Below are positions 51,294-60,482 of a stretch of DNA of 64,000 nt, in pieces; the first letter of the stretch is position 1; each line of letters opens with the position of its first letter. Below the pieces are notes generated by a model. The model did no database searches and had not been told where the DNA came from. It worked only from the letters and a program-made list of their open reading frames with translations. The position numbers and the translations under genes were made by a program. The DNA lies in NCBI RefSeq assembly GCF_004361915.1, contig NZ_SNWP01000011.1:62001-126000 (forward strand). Reading direction: 5' to 3'. The DNA comes from Sediminibacterium goheungense. GTDB taxonomy: Bacteria > Bacteroidota > Bacteroidia > Chitinophagales > Chitinophagaceae.

Positions 51294-52346
51294 TCAGGCA
51301 TTTACCAGTACTGTTTTCTCTGCTTTTGCTATCATTTTTCCGATAGGCGTAAGGAAATGATTCAGTTCATTTTCCATGAGAATATGCTGAATTTCTTGCA
51401 GAGCCTCGGGATCAGCAGCAATCAGTAACCCACCATTGGTTTGCGGATCGGGTAATACATTAAATGCTTCCATTACATTTACGCCCTGCCCGAAGCCTGT
51501 TTTTGTGCTATAACTGTTCCAGTTGCGATAAGTGGCATCAGGTATAATTCTTTGTGCGAGATATTTTTTAGCAGCTTCGAGAATAGGCACAGCTGTATAA
51601 CTGATTTCAGCAGATAAGCCACTCCCTTCCGCCATTTCGATCAGGTGACCCAATAAACCAAAACCGGTTACATCTGTCATGGCATGAACAGCATCTGTTT
51701 TTCCGAGAACAGTACCCACTTTGTTCAATAACATCAGTTGATTCAATAATACAGACTGGTCCTCTTCTTCCAGTACATTTCTTTTTTGTGCGGTAGATAA
51801 AATACCCACACCCAAAGGTTTGGTTAAAAACAGCAAATCACCTTCTTTGGCAGTATTATTTTGTTTTAGCTGGGTTTTGTTGATGAGACCATTTACCGAT
51901 AAACCAAAAATGGGTTCCGGCGAATCAATGCTATGCCCTCCCGCTAATGGAATACCCGCTTCATGGCAAATGGCCCTGGCTCCTTCAATTACCTGTTGTG
52001 CCAGTTCAGGGGGTAATTTGTCGATGGGCCATCCTAAAATAGCAATGGCCATAATGGGTGTTCCCCCCATAGCATATACATCACTGATGGCATTGGCACC
52101 AGCTATTTTTCCAAATGAAAAAGCATCATCCACAATCGGCATAAAAAAATCGGTTGTACTGATGAGAGCTTGTCCATTTCCCAGATCGTAAGCAGCAGCA
52201 TCGTCTTTACTGGCATTGCCTACGAGTAGTTGCGGAAATATTTTTTGTGATACATCTGTTTTCAGAATGGTGTCCAATACAGCCGGGGCAATTTTGCAAC
52301 CACAGCCGGCGCCATGCGAAAATTGGGTGAGTTTTACAGTTTCCAT
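51294..52346 (-). CDS. selD: Selenide, water dikinase (selenophosphate synthetase)
   Basis: 350 residues. Catalytic loop SHGAGCGCKIAP has Cys15 and Lys18 (the C17/K20 pair of E. coli SelD), so this is the Cys form and not a selenoprotein. Further AIRS-type motifs: DDAAAYDLGNGQALISTTDFF, GGTPIMAIAILGWP, AGGHSIDSPEPIFGLSVNG and DVTGFGLLGHLIEMA. Makes selenophosphate from selenide and ATP for selenocysteine or 2-selenouridine synthesis; no selA, selB or selU gene is in view. ATG at 52370 would overlap birA by 8 bases; the ATG at 52346 matches family length. Confidence 0.92.
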   Translation of the reverse strand: METVKLTQFSHGAGCGCKIAPAVLDTILKTDVSQKIFPQLLVGNASKDDAAAYDLGNGQALISTTDFFMPIVDDAFSFGKIAGANAISDVYAMGGTPIMAIAILGWPIDKLPPELAQQVIEGARAICHEAGIPLAGGHSIDSPEPIFGLSVNGLINKTQLKQNNTAKEGDLLFLTKPLGVGILSTAQKRNVLEEEDQSVLLNQLMLLNKVGTVLGKTDAVHAMTDVTGFGLLGHLIEMAEGSGLSAEISYTAVPILEAAKKYLAQRIIPDATYRNWNSYSTKTGFGQGVNVMEAFNVLPDPQTNGGLLIAADPEALQEIQHILMENELNHFLTPIGKMIAKAEKTVLVNA

Positions 52347-52362
52347 ACAATTGCAAGATAAG

Positions 52363-53124
52363 TTACTCAATCATCCAACTGACTTCGCCAAACTGAAAAC
52401 GATCGGTTGGGCCATTTTCTACCAGCAGTTCCCCCGATTCATTAACAGCTTTTAATACACAGGAAAAGCGGGTATTGGCTTTTTTCAGGTGAATAAGTTC
52501 TCCTTTTTTGAATAAATGATTATTATATGCATCCAGTAATACACTGAAAGGAACCCGGTTTACTTGCAAAAGCCGATTATTTATGTAACTGCATAGTTCT
52601 TTAGCCAATTGAACAGGGTCAAAGCTTTTGCCCGTGATCTGTTTCAATGAAACAGGATTCAATAAGGCAGGATCAAATACAACCTGATTAATGTTAATGC
52701 CTATTCCTGCAACAGACCACTGCCATTTATGACCTCGTAACTGATTTTCAATAAGAATGCCACCTGCCTTTCTGTCACGCCAATAAATATCATTGGGCCA
52801 TTTAATGGAGGTTTCTTCTCCGGCATAATGGCTAAAAAAATCGTGGCAGGCCAGTGCGATAATTACGCTTAAATGGAATTGCTGACCATGAACGAGGGGG
52901 TTAGGATCGATTACAGCCGACATAATCAGGTTCTGACCCGCTTCTGTTACCCATTGTTTTCCATGCTGCCCCTTACCAGCCCATTGCCGGTGCGCAAAAA
53001 AAACCGAACCATGTGTTGCCATATTGTGTTGAATATGGGTCATGGCATAGATGTTGGTGCTATCCGTTTCAGATAATTCCACAAACGGTTGCCCAATTGG
53101 TGCTTTAACGTTCTCTGATGGCAA
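52363..53124 (-). CDS. birA: Biotin-[acetyl-CoA-carboxylase] ligase
   Basis: About 253 residues. Catalytic-core motifs: ELSETDSTN, HRQWAGKGQHGKQW (ATP/biotin loop, GRGRxGR variant), IKWPNDIYWRDRKAGGILIEN and AGIGININQ; small C-terminal domain with RFSCVLKAVNESGELLVENG. No N-terminal HTH, so a ligase only, not a repressor. No ATG exists before the conserved core; the start is a TTG, at 53124 or at 53169. A box TAACTTCG at about 53142-53149 favours the shorter form. selD follows on the same strand, nearly overlapping. Confidence 0.88.
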   Translation of the reverse strand: MPSENVKAPIGQPFVELSETDSTNIYAMTHIQHNMATHGSVFFAHRQWAGKGQHGKQWVTEAGQNLIMSAVIDPNPLVHGQQFHLSVIIALACHDFFSHYAGEETSIKWPNDIYWRDRKAGGILIENQLRGHKWQWSVAGIGININQVVFDPALLNPVSLKQITGKSFDPVQLAKELCSYINNRLLQVNRVPFSVLLDAYNNHLFKKGELIHLKKANTRFSCVLKAVNESGELLVENGPTDRFQFGEVSWMIE

Positions 53125-53231
53125 AGAATTACTATTTTTGACGAAGTTACCGTTAGGACCAATAAGCAAGCGTGTTTATTGTGGAAAAGCATACTATGGG
53201 TCATTGTTAAATTTTTAAATCATATCTATTA

Positions 53232-53633
53232 TTGGAACCACTTTCTGTTTTACAAGGCCGTACTAAAAGCCCGGTAACGAGGCTTACACGCAACTCGAAA
53301 ATTTTCAAGGCCATTATTAAGGCTGTTCAGGATAAAAAAGCAGAACATATTATTAGTCTTGACCTGCGGAAAATACCAGAAGCCGCTGCTGATTTTTTTG
53401 TGGTTTGCCAGGCTTCCAGTACCACACAGATAAGAGCTATTTGTGATTCGGTGGAAGATGAAGTGAAGAAGGTATGCGGTGAGGCACCCTATAAGCATGA
53501 GGGCCGTCAGGCACTTCAGTGGGTGTTGATCGACTATGTGAATATCGTGGTACATGTAATGCATCCCGATGCAAGGAAATTTTATAAGCTGGAAGAAATG
53601 TGGAGCGACGCAGCCTCACAAATACATGAATAA
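53232..53633 (+). CDS. rsfS: Ribosome silencing factor
   Basis: 133 residues of the RsfS/Iojap family: FKAIIKAVQDKKAEHIISLDLRKIPEAAADFFVVCQASS, RAICDSVEDEVKK, GEAPYKHEGRQALQWVLIDYVNIVVHVM, and RKFYKLEEMW. Binds uL14 and blocks subunit joining under starvation. No in-frame ATG occurs between the upstream stop and the core, so TTG at 53232 is the start. The ftsH gene follows after 59 bases. Confidence 0.92.
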   Translation: MEPLSVLQGRTKSPVTRLTRNSKIFKAIIKAVQDKKAEHIISLDLRKIPEAAADFFVVCQASSTTQIRAICDSVEDEVKKVCGEAPYKHEGRQALQWVLIDYVNIVVHVMHPDARKFYKLEEMWSDAASQIHE

Positions 53634-53692
53634 AGAAAAAAACAGGATTACTGAATATTCAGCAACCTGAATCGTCATTATAAGAGAGGAAT

Positions 53693-55753
53693 ATGTCACA
53701 GGAAAACAAGCAATCGAAATCAAACATGGAAAAAACTGATGGACCACGTAAGGGTCCCAAATTCAATATTTACTGGATATACGGTATTATCATTGTTGCA
53801 TTGATATCTGCACAGATATTCAATGTTAGCCCGGAGTTAAAATCCATTACCGAAAAACAGTTCCGGGATAATATCCTGATTCAGGGCGATGTACAAAAGC
53901 TCGATCTGGTAAAGAACAAGGAACAGGTATATGTATATGTGAAGAAAGACAGGTTGGAAAAAGACTTTTATGTAAAGCAGTTCAAAGGAAAACTGGATGC
54001 ACGAAAAGTGGGCAATGACCCGATTTTTTCTTTTGAGGTGGTTGACTGGAAAGCTTTTGAAGAAAGACTGGATACTTTCTGTAAGGCCAATAACCTTCCT
54101 GAAGTAGATATGCGTGTGATAAAAGCACCAGAATGGTTTGGTCCACTCCTGAATACTGTATTTACACTACTTATTATTATTGTGGCCTGGGTATTACTGA
54201 TGCGTAAAATGGGTGGTCCTTCAAGCGGAGGCGGTCCGGGTGGCATCTTCAATATTGGCAAATCAAAAGCCACTTTATTTGATAAGGGTGCAAAAGTAAA
54301 TATCACTTTTGCAGATGTAGCTGGTCTGGATGAGGCGAAGGTGGAAGTGATGGAAATCGTTGATTTCCTCAAAAATCCTAAAAAATATACTTCGCTGGGT
54401 GGTAAAATACCCAAGGGAGCTTTACTGGTGGGCCCTCCGGGTACCGGTAAAACCCTGTTGGCAAAAGCTATGGCAGGTGAAGCGCAAGTGCCTTTCTTCA
54501 GCCTCAGTGGTAGCGATTTCGTAGAAATGTTTGTGGGTGTAGGTGCCAGCCGTGTACGCGACCTGTTCAAACAGGCAAGAGAAAAAGCACCCTGTATCAT
54601 TTTTATCGATGAGATTGATGCCATTGGTCGCGCACGTGGCAGAAATGCCATTATGAGTAACGACGAAAGAGAAAATACCCTGAACCAGTTACTGGTAGAA
54701 ATGGATGGCTTTGGTGGAGATACCGGAATCATTATCCTGGCTGCCACTAACAGACCAGATGTATTGGATAGTGCTTTATTGCGCCCGGGTCGTTTCGACA
54801 GACAGATTTCAATTGACCGTCCGGATGTAAAAGGTCGTGAAGCCATTTTCAAAGTACACCTGATGCCGATCAAGATATCTGAAACACTCGATCTGCACAA
54901 ACTGGCTGAACAGACACCCGGATTTGCCGGAGCCGATATTGCCAATGTTTGTAACGAAGCTGCCCTGATTGCCGCACGTAAAGGCAAAGAAGCAGTAGAC
55001 ATGAGCGATTTTCAGGATGCCATTGACCGTGTAATCGGAGGATTGGAGAAGAAAAACAAAATCATTGCACCACACGAAAAATCTGTGATTGCTTATCATG
55101 AAGCCGGACATGCGGTTTGCGGATGGTTCCTTGAACACGCTTATCCATTGCTGAAAGTTACAATAGTACCAAGGGGCACGGCAGCTCTGGGTTATGCGCA
55201 GTACACACCAACCGAACAGTACTTATACAATACAGATCAGTTGATGGATCAAATCTGTATGACATTGGGTGGCCGTGCAGCAGAGCAAATCTTCTTTGGT
55301 AAAATCTCAACAGGAGCAGCAAACGATTTGCAGCAGATTACCCGGATTGCGTATAGTATGGTAACAGCCTATGGCATGAATAAAAAAGTGGGAAATGTGA
55401 GTTTTTATGATCCGTCACAGGAAAATACATTTACCAAGCCTTTCAGTGAAGAAACAGGGAAAATCATTGACGAAGAAGTACGTGGCATTATTGACGAAGC
55501 ATACCAAAGAACCATCGCGTTGCTGACAGAAAAAAAAGAGCAGGTTGAAAAATTGGCAAAAGAGCTCCTCGATAAAGAAGTATTACATAAGAGTGATGTG
55601 GAAGAACTGATTGGCAAAAGACCTTTTGAAGAAAAGAAAATACTGGAAGTAGAAGAAGGAGAGGTTGCAGCAGAACCAGCAACAACAGCCCCTGCTGTAA
55701 TTGAAAATACAGATAATAACGAAACACAAACAGATTCAACCGTTATCGCCTGA
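53693..55753 (+). CDS. ftsH: ATP-dependent zinc metalloprotease FtsH
   Basis: 686 residues. Two transmembrane helices (about 25-45 and 150-170) flank the periplasmic domain; then AAA+ with Walker A GPPGTGKT at 247-254, [12 protein letters not shown], the second region of homology, and the protease domain with HEAGH at 469-473. A Glu/Thr-rich tail ends the protein. Degrades unfolded and short-lived membrane and cytosolic proteins. The Gly/Ser-rich linker PSSGGGPGG after helix two is typical of Bacteroidota. Stop and next start overlap as TGATG. Confidence 0.96.
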   Translation: MSQENKQSKSNMEKTDGPRKGPKFNIYWIYGIIIVALISAQIFNVSPELKSITEKQFRDNILIQGDVQKLDLVKNKEQVYVYVKKDRLEKDFYVKQFKGKLDARKVGNDPIFSFEVVDWKAFEERLDTFCKANNLPEVDMRVIKAPEWFGPLLNTVFTLLIIIVAWVLLMRKMGGPSSGGGPGGIFNIGKSKATLFDKGAKVNITFADVAGLDEAKVEVMEIVDFLKNPKKYTSLGGKIPKGALLVGPPGTGKTLLAKAMAGEAQVPFFSLSGSDFVEMFVGVGASRVRDLFKQAREKAPCIIFIDEIDAIGRARGRNAIMSNDERENTLNQLLVEMDGFGGDTGIIILAATNRPDVLDSALLRPGRFDRQISIDRPDVKGREAIFKVHLMPIKISETLDLHKLAEQTPGFAGADIANVCNEAALIAARKGKEAVDMSDFQDAIDRVIGGLEKKNKIIAPHEKSVIAYHEAGHAVCGWFLEHAYPLLKVTIVPRGTAALGYAQYTPTEQYLYNTDQLMDQICMTLGGRAAEQIFFGKISTGAANDLQQITRIAYSMVTAYGMNKKVGNVSFYDPSQENTFTKPFSEETGKIIDEEVRGIIDEAYQRTIALLTEKKEQVEKLAKELLDKEVLHKSDVEELIGKRPFEEKKILEVEEGEVAAEPATTAPAVIENTDNNETQTDSTVIA

Positions 55754-56394
55754 TGTCACAAACAGCAAGAGAAAATATTTTGAAAAAAATAAAACAGGCA
55801 CTGACTAAACCAGTGCCTGTTCCCTTTCCTGAAAGATTAAAGGAGGAAGGTTCGGTATTTCATCCGGCAACGGACGATCTGGAAATCTTATTTGCACAAA
55901 ACTTTACACAATTACAGGGTCGTTTCGCTTTTTGTGAAAGTGAAAAAGAACTGGTATCTCAGTTAAATATGCTTTTTATAAAGCGTGAGTGGAAGGCTTT
56001 ATATTGCCGGGAGGAAGAACTGAAACAGAATCTTCAACAGGCAGGATTTCAGGCTATGACAGCTACAGATATAGAAGCCTGCGATGCTTCTGTAACCGGT
56101 TGTGAATACCTGATAGCAAGAACAGGCAGCATGCTGATGTCGAGTGCACAGGAAAGTGGCAGAACGGTGAGTGTATATGCACCGATACATATTTGTGTGG
56201 CTTATACTGATCAGTTGGTATATGATGTAGAAGAAGCTTTGCTCTCGTTAAAGGAGGAATATGGAGAACAATTGCCTTCCATGATTACACTTGCTACAGG
56301 ACCCAGCCGTACTGCCGATATTGAAAAAACATTGGTGGTTGGCGTACACGGACCAAAAGAAGTATTTTGTTTTTTAGTACAACGAAACAGATGA
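55753..56394 (+). CDS. LUD domain protein (LutC/YkgG family)
   Basis: 213 residues of the LutC type: N-terminal helix (ARENILKKIKQALTKP), central ALYCREEELKQNLQQAGF, and the family core LIARTGSMLMSSAQESGRTVSVYAPIH, ending GPSRTADIEKTLVVGVHGPKEVFCFLV. In Bacillus LutC acts with LutA and LutB in lactate oxidation; lutAB are absent here, and in Bacteroidota this gene commonly sits behind ftsH, so the lactate role is uncertain. Translationally coupled to ftsH (TGATG). Confidence 0.88.
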   Translation: MSQTARENILKKIKQALTKPVPVPFPERLKEEGSVFHPATDDLEILFAQNFTQLQGRFAFCESEKELVSQLNMLFIKREWKALYCREEELKQNLQQAGFQAMTATDIEACDASVTGCEYLIARTGSMLMSSAQESGRTVSVYAPIHICVAYTDQLVYDVEEALLSLKEEYGEQLPSMITLATGPSRTADIEKTLVVGVHGPKEVFCFLVQRNR

Positions 56395-56401
56395 TAAACA
56401 C

Positions 56402-56830
56402 ATGGCCATTCAAATTTTACCTCTGTTTGTATATGGGTCACTGAGAAGTGGCTTTCAGCATCCGGCTTATGCCTATATCAGCCGTTATTTCACTTTGCTG
56501 GGCACAGCCACTGTGAGGGGTGAATTATATGATATGGGAGAATATCCTGCTGCCATACCTTCTTCTGCCGATCAATGGATTACAGGTGAACTATATGCAA
56601 TTCAGAAAAGCGAAGAGTTTTCCTGGGCAATGGGCCAGCTGGATGATTATGAAGGAATAAATGGTGAACCCGACGAACCGCAACTCTACAGAAGAGATAC
56701 CACAACCGCTTACCTGAATGGGCAGGCTATAGAAGCCTGGATTTACTGGTTTAACGGAAATACAGAGGGGAAGGCTAAAATTGATTGTGGAGACCTGCTG
56801 CTGTATATACAACAACAAAAGAAGTCTTAA
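56402..56830 (+). CDS. Gamma-glutamylcyclotransferase-like (AIG2/YtfP) protein
   Basis: 142 residues. The substrate-binding loop FVYGSLRSG at residues 9-17 and the later WAMGQLDDYEGING, which carries the likely catalytic acid, mark the family; the C-terminal AWIYWFN strand closes the barrel. May act on gamma-glutamyl amines; the substrate is unknown. Lies 7 bases behind the LUD gene and 17 before lpxH, so part of the ftsH transcript. Confidence 0.85.
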   Translation: MAIQILPLFVYGSLRSGFQHPAYAYISRYFTLLGTATVRGELYDMGEYPAAIPSSADQWITGELYAIQKSEEFSWAMGQLDDYEGINGEPDEPQLYRRDTTTAYLNGQAIEAWIYWFNGNTEGKAKIDCGDLLLYIQQQKKS

Positions 56831-56847
56831 TTGTACCTGTATCATTG

Positions 56848-57609
56848 ATGGAATTGATAACACCAAAAAAGAAAATATATTTTTTATCCGATTTCCATCT
56901 GGGTGCGCCTGATCATGCTGCAAGCCTGGTCAGGGAAAAAAAAGTAGTGGCATTTCTCGATAAAATAAAAAATGACGCTGGCATTATATTTATTGTAGGC
57001 GATATTTTTGATTTCTGGTATGAGTATAAAAAAGTAGTACCTAAAGGATATGTTCGATTGCTGGGTAAACTGGCAGAATTAACAGATAGTGGTATTGATG
57101 TGAGAGTGTTTATCGGGAATCACGATATGTGGATGAGTGGTTATTTTGAGGAAGAACTGAATATACCCGTATACCATCACCCGCAGGTATTTGAATGGAA
57201 TAAAAAACGTTTTTATATTGGTCATGGTGATGGTTTGGGCCCGGGCGATCATGGCTATAAGTTTTTAAAAAAAATATTCCGGAATCCATTTTGTCAGTGG
57301 TTGTTTGGCCAGTTACATCCAACATGGGGAATCGGTCTTGCCAATTATTTCAGTAGAAAAAGCCGTGAGAAAACCGGGTTGGCTGACGAACATTTTTTAG
57401 GGGAGGATAAGGAATGGCTGATCATTTATTGTAAAGAACTATTGCAGAAAGAGCAGTATGATTTCATGGTATTTGGTCATCGGCATTATCCGATTGATTT
57501 CAAACTGAATGAACAGAGTCGTTATGTTAATCTGGGCGACTGGATACGAAACTATACCTATGCCAGCTTTGATGGCACCAATATGCAGTTGCATATATGG
57601 GAGCAGTAA
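56848..57609 (+). CDS. lpxH: UDP-2,3-diacylglucosamine diphosphatase family
   Basis: 253 residues. The calcineurin-like metallophosphatase motifs are in order: SDFHLG, GDIFDFWYEY, GNHDMWM, GHGDGLGPGD and FGHRHYP. The extra FLKKIFRNPFCQWLFGQLHPTWG insertion is the lipid-binding cap of LpxH-type enzymes. Cleaves UDP-2,3-diacylglucosamine in lipid A synthesis. ATG at 56848 is used; the frame from 56785 lies inside the preceding gene. Confidence 0.9.
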   Translation: MELITPKKKIYFLSDFHLGAPDHAASLVREKKVVAFLDKIKNDAGIIFIVGDIFDFWYEYKKVVPKGYVRLLGKLAELTDSGIDVRVFIGNHDMWMSGYFEEELNIPVYHHPQVFEWNKKRFYIGHGDGLGPGDHGYKFLKKIFRNPFCQWLFGQLHPTWGIGLANYFSRKSREKTGLADEHFLGEDKEWLIIYCKELLQKEQYDFMVFGHRHYPIDFKLNEQSRYVNLGDWIRNYTYASFDGTNMQLHIWEQ

Positions 57610-57628
57610 CGCTTCTTAAATTGTAGTT

Positions 57629-58717
57629 ATGGATCACTTTTTAAAACAGAAAATATTTGATAATACCATCGAATCGTACCTCTATGTATTAGGTACTATA
57701 TTGGTAATGCTTTTACTGAAAAGGCTGATTTCAAAATACCTGGCTCAACAGTTGTTCAGGATGATTGCCAATAAAAAAAATCAGACAGCAAGAAAATCCT
57801 TTCTTGATCTGGTAGTGCAGCCACTGGGGCTGTTTTTACTGTTATCCATGACCATTATAGCAGTTGATAAACTCAGGTTCCCCGGCGTATTAGACTTTAA
57901 GATTTACCGTATTACTTCCAGACAACTGGTAGAGTCGGTGGCCAATGCCATTATGGTGATTGTTTTTATTCGTCTCTGTTTACGTATCATCGATTTTATA
58001 GCAACTATTCTCGAAGAGAAGGCAAATCTTACAAAAGACCAGACAGATAATCAGCTCATCATATTCTTCAAAGATTTTTTTAAAGTGATACTCGTCATTA
58101 TCGGTATCCTGCTGATGATGAAATTCTCTTTTAATAAAAGTATTGGTAACCTGCTTACAGGACTGAGTATAGTAGGTGCAGCTATTGCTTTGGCTACCAG
58201 AGAGAGTATGGAAAACCTGATTGCATCATTTATTATTTTCTTCGATAAACCATTTGCAGTAGGTGACCTTGTAAAAGTGAATGGCTTTACGGGTAATATT
58301 GAGAAAATAGGTTTACGAAGTACAAGAATCAGAACCACTGAGAAAACCTATATCTCTGTTCCTAATAAGCAGATGGTTGATAGCATTGTTGACAATATGA
58401 GCCTGCGTACACAGCGTAAAGCGGAATTACGGCTGGAAATCGATCTTTCAGCAACGGCAGCACAGCTTCAGTCATTAACAGATGCCATCAAACAAATACT
58501 TACCGTGCCGGAGATTGAAAACAAAGTGGTTTTTCTGAGTGAAACAGGGAAGAACGCACATGTTGTGCTAATAGAGTTTTTTACGAGTGCCGAGCAACCG
58601 ATAGAAGCTTTTAATCTCTTACGTCAGGAAACAAATCTTCAGATTATCAATTGGCTGGAGCAACACGGGATAGCCCTGGCTGCATCTAATACATCTGTAA
58701 CAGTAAAACAGGTCTGA
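57629..58717 (+). CDS. Mechanosensitive ion channel (MscS family)
   Basis: 362 residues. Several N-terminal transmembrane helices (about 15-170), the pore-lining helix with GNLLTGLSIVGAAIALATRES, and the beta domain with IIFFDKPFAVGDLVKVNGFTGNIEKIGLRSTRIRT and PNKQMVDSIVDNMS are typical of MscS. Opens on membrane stretch to release solutes. Follows lpxH after 19 bases; its stop codon abuts the stop of the convergent MerR gene. Confidence 0.92.
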   Translation: MDHFLKQKIFDNTIESYLYVLGTILVMLLLKRLISKYLAQQLFRMIANKKNQTARKSFLDLVVQPLGLFLLLSMTIIAVDKLRFPGVLDFKIYRITSRQLVESVANAIMVIVFIRLCLRIIDFIATILEEKANLTKDQTDNQLIIFFKDFFKVILVIIGILLMMKFSFNKSIGNLLTGLSIVGAAIALATRESMENLIASFIIFFDKPFAVGDLVKVNGFTGNIEKIGLRSTRIRTTEKTYISVPNKQMVDSIVDNMSLRTQRKAELRLEIDLSATAAQLQSLTDAIKQILTVPEIENKVVFLSETGKNAHVVLIEFFTSAEQPIEAFNLLRQETNLQIINWLEQHGIALAASNTSVTVKQV

Positions 58718-59437
58718 TTAATTACCCAACCCGGCTTTTAGTTCCAGTAAAAATGATTTGAATTTGGTAAGCGACTGTACAAGTTGAAGTTGTACATCCG
58801 CCTGTCCTTTATTTTGTTTGAGGTAATTACGCGCACCTTCAATGGAGAATTTGCGCTGGCGCAGCAGAAAATAAATGAGCTGCAGGTTTTTAATATCTTC
58901 TACCCTGAATAGTCTGTCACCTTTCCGGGTTTTACGGGGTTGTAATATATCAAACTCGTTTTCCCAGTAACGCAATAAAGAGGTATTTACTTTAAACCAA
59001 CCCGCTACTTCACTGATTGAGTAATATAATTTCTGGTTCAGGGTTTCTTCATCAGGAATATCAATCAGATCGACTTCTGTATCAATTTCCCTGAATGATT
59101 TACGTCCGCGTTTACCTGGCTGTCTGTAACTGTTCTCTATTTCCGGAACAGGCTCATGCACCTGAAGCGCTTCCACAACCGGGGTCGGGGGCGGTGTTTT
59201 TGCTTTGATCTTTACAACAATACGTTCATCTGCAAATACCACAGGGTCATTTACCGGTGCAGGTTTTTCTGCGATGGGTTCGGGTAAGGTTGGGGCAACA
59301 GGCTCAGCTATTACTTCGTTAACAACAGGTAATGCTTCAACAGCCTTTTCCTTCACAACCGGCTTCTTTTTAGCAGGTGGTGTAGCCGGTTCAACGGGCA
59401 TACCAAACAAATCGAGTTGCTGAAGAGGCTTTTGCAT
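58718..59437 (-). CDS. MerR-family regulator with Pro/Val-rich N-terminal extension
   Basis: 239 residues. Residues about 15-110 are low-complexity, rich in Pro, Val, Ala and Glu, and probably disordered. A basic patch (PGKRGRKSFREID) precedes the MerR HTH at about 135-210 (YYSISEVAGWFKVNTSLLRYWENEFDILQPRKTRKGDRLFRVEDI). No metal-binding Cys is seen at the C-terminus. This looks like a Bacteroidota MerR-like protein of unknown regulon. ATG at 59437 is preferred to one at 59455. TACTTTTA just upstream is a near-consensus -7 box. Confidence 0.87.
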   Translation of the reverse strand: MQKPLQQLDLFGMPVEPATPPAKKKPVVKEKAVEALPVVNEVIAEPVAPTLPEPIAEKPAPVNDPVVFADERIVVKIKAKTPPPTPVVEALQVHEPVPEIENSYRQPGKRGRKSFREIDTEVDLIDIPDEETLNQKLYYSISEVAGWFKVNTSLLRYWENEFDILQPRKTRKGDRLFRVEDIKNLQLIYFLLRQRKFSIEGARNYLKQNKGQADVQLQLVQSLTKFKSFLLELKAGLGN

Positions 59438-59534
59438 GGCATAAAAGTAATACATCTGTAAAGCAGTAACTTATGCAGGTTAGTTAAAGTGGAAAAGATG
59501 TAAGTATCTTGCAGTTATCTTAACTATCAGCCAT

Positions 59535-60395
59535 ATGAATCATATCAAAATCATCTGTGTTTGTGGTGCCGGAACCATGGGAAGTGGTATTGCACAGGTA
59601 GCGGCACAGGCCGGTTTCCAGACCATACAGTTTGACCTTAACCCGGATATGGTAGAAAAAAGTAAACAGTCGATAGAAACGGGCCTTACTAAAATGGTAG
59701 ACAAAGGAAGGATGACGATTGCAGATAAAGACGCCATCGTGAACCGGATATTGTTTACCAGCGACATACAGCAATGCAGGGCCGATCTGATTATTGAAGC
59801 CATCATAGAAAAAAAGGAAGCTAAAACCGGTCTTTTTCAAAGCTTATCAGTGATTAATGCTCCAGACACTATACTGGCCACCAATACTTCTTCTATTTCT
59901 GTTACGGAGATTGCAGTGACTATTCCATATCCTGAAAGAGTGATTGGCATGCATTTTTTTAATCCTGCGCCGCTGATGAAATTGGTAGAAATTATCCGTA
60001 CCGACAAAAACACAGACCTGATCATAGAGAAAACGCTTTCGGTAACAAAACAAATGCAGAAAACACCTGTACTTTGTAAAGATGCACCCGGATTTATTGT
60101 AAATCGGGTGGCCCGTCATTATTATCTGGAAGCCATGCGCTTTGTAGAGAAAGAACAGGTTTCTATAGAAAGCATTGATCAGTTGATGGAAGCCAGCGGT
60201 TTTAAAATGGGCCCCTTTAAACTGATGGATCTGATTGGTATGGACATCAATTATGGTGTGAGTAATATTGTATGGGAAGCTTTGGATAAACCTGTTCGAT
60301 TAACACCATCTCCCTTGCAACGTGCAAAAGTAGAAGCAGGTGAATTGGGCCGAAAAACGGGCAAGGGTTTTTATAATTATGGAAGTAGCCAATAG
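59535..60395 (+). CDS. 3-hydroxyacyl-CoA (3-hydroxybutyryl-CoA) dehydrogenase
   Basis: 286 residues. Rossmann motif CGAGTMGSGIAQVAAQAG at about 10-27, LIIEAIIEKKEAK, LATNTSSISVTEIA, catalytic His in GMHFFNPAP, and the C-terminal domain with KDAPGFIVNRVARHYYLEAM and GPFKLMDLIGMD. Oxidises (S)-3-hydroxyacyl-CoA with NAD in beta-oxidation, phenylacetate breakdown or butyrate metabolism. Standalone; no hydratase or thiolase neighbours. Confidence 0.92.
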   Translation: MNHIKIICVCGAGTMGSGIAQVAAQAGFQTIQFDLNPDMVEKSKQSIETGLTKMVDKGRMTIADKDAIVNRILFTSDIQQCRADLIIEAIIEKKEAKTGLFQSLSVINAPDTILATNTSSISVTEIAVTIPYPERVIGMHFFNPAPLMKLVEIIRTDKNTDLIIEKTLSVTKQMQKTPVLCKDAPGFIVNRVARHYYLEAMRFVEKEQVSIESIDQLMEASGFKMGPFKLMDLIGMDINYGVSNIVWEALDKPVRLTPSPLQRAKVEAGELGRKTGKGFYNYGSSQ

Positions 60396-60406
60396 TTAAT
60401 AGTGTT

Positions 60407-60432
60407 TGGCTAATAGCATCTGCTATTAGCCA
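60407..60432. repeat. Perfect 12-bp inverted repeat TGGCTAATAGCA
   Basis: TGGCTAATAGCA and TGCTATTAGCCA separated by TC, 12 bases after the dehydrogenase stop; flanked by further TAGCC/TTATAGC-like bases to about 60442. Member of the tract family; no T-run. Confidence 0.75.
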
Positions 60433-60482
60433 TACCTCATAAGCTAAACGCAATTACCCCAAAAAAGAATAAATCAACTTGT

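Noticed and set aside
53968-55002. 344-codon open frame on the minus strand
   Set aside because: It lies entirely antisense to ftsH, whose domains are all recognisable; a shadow of its codon usage.
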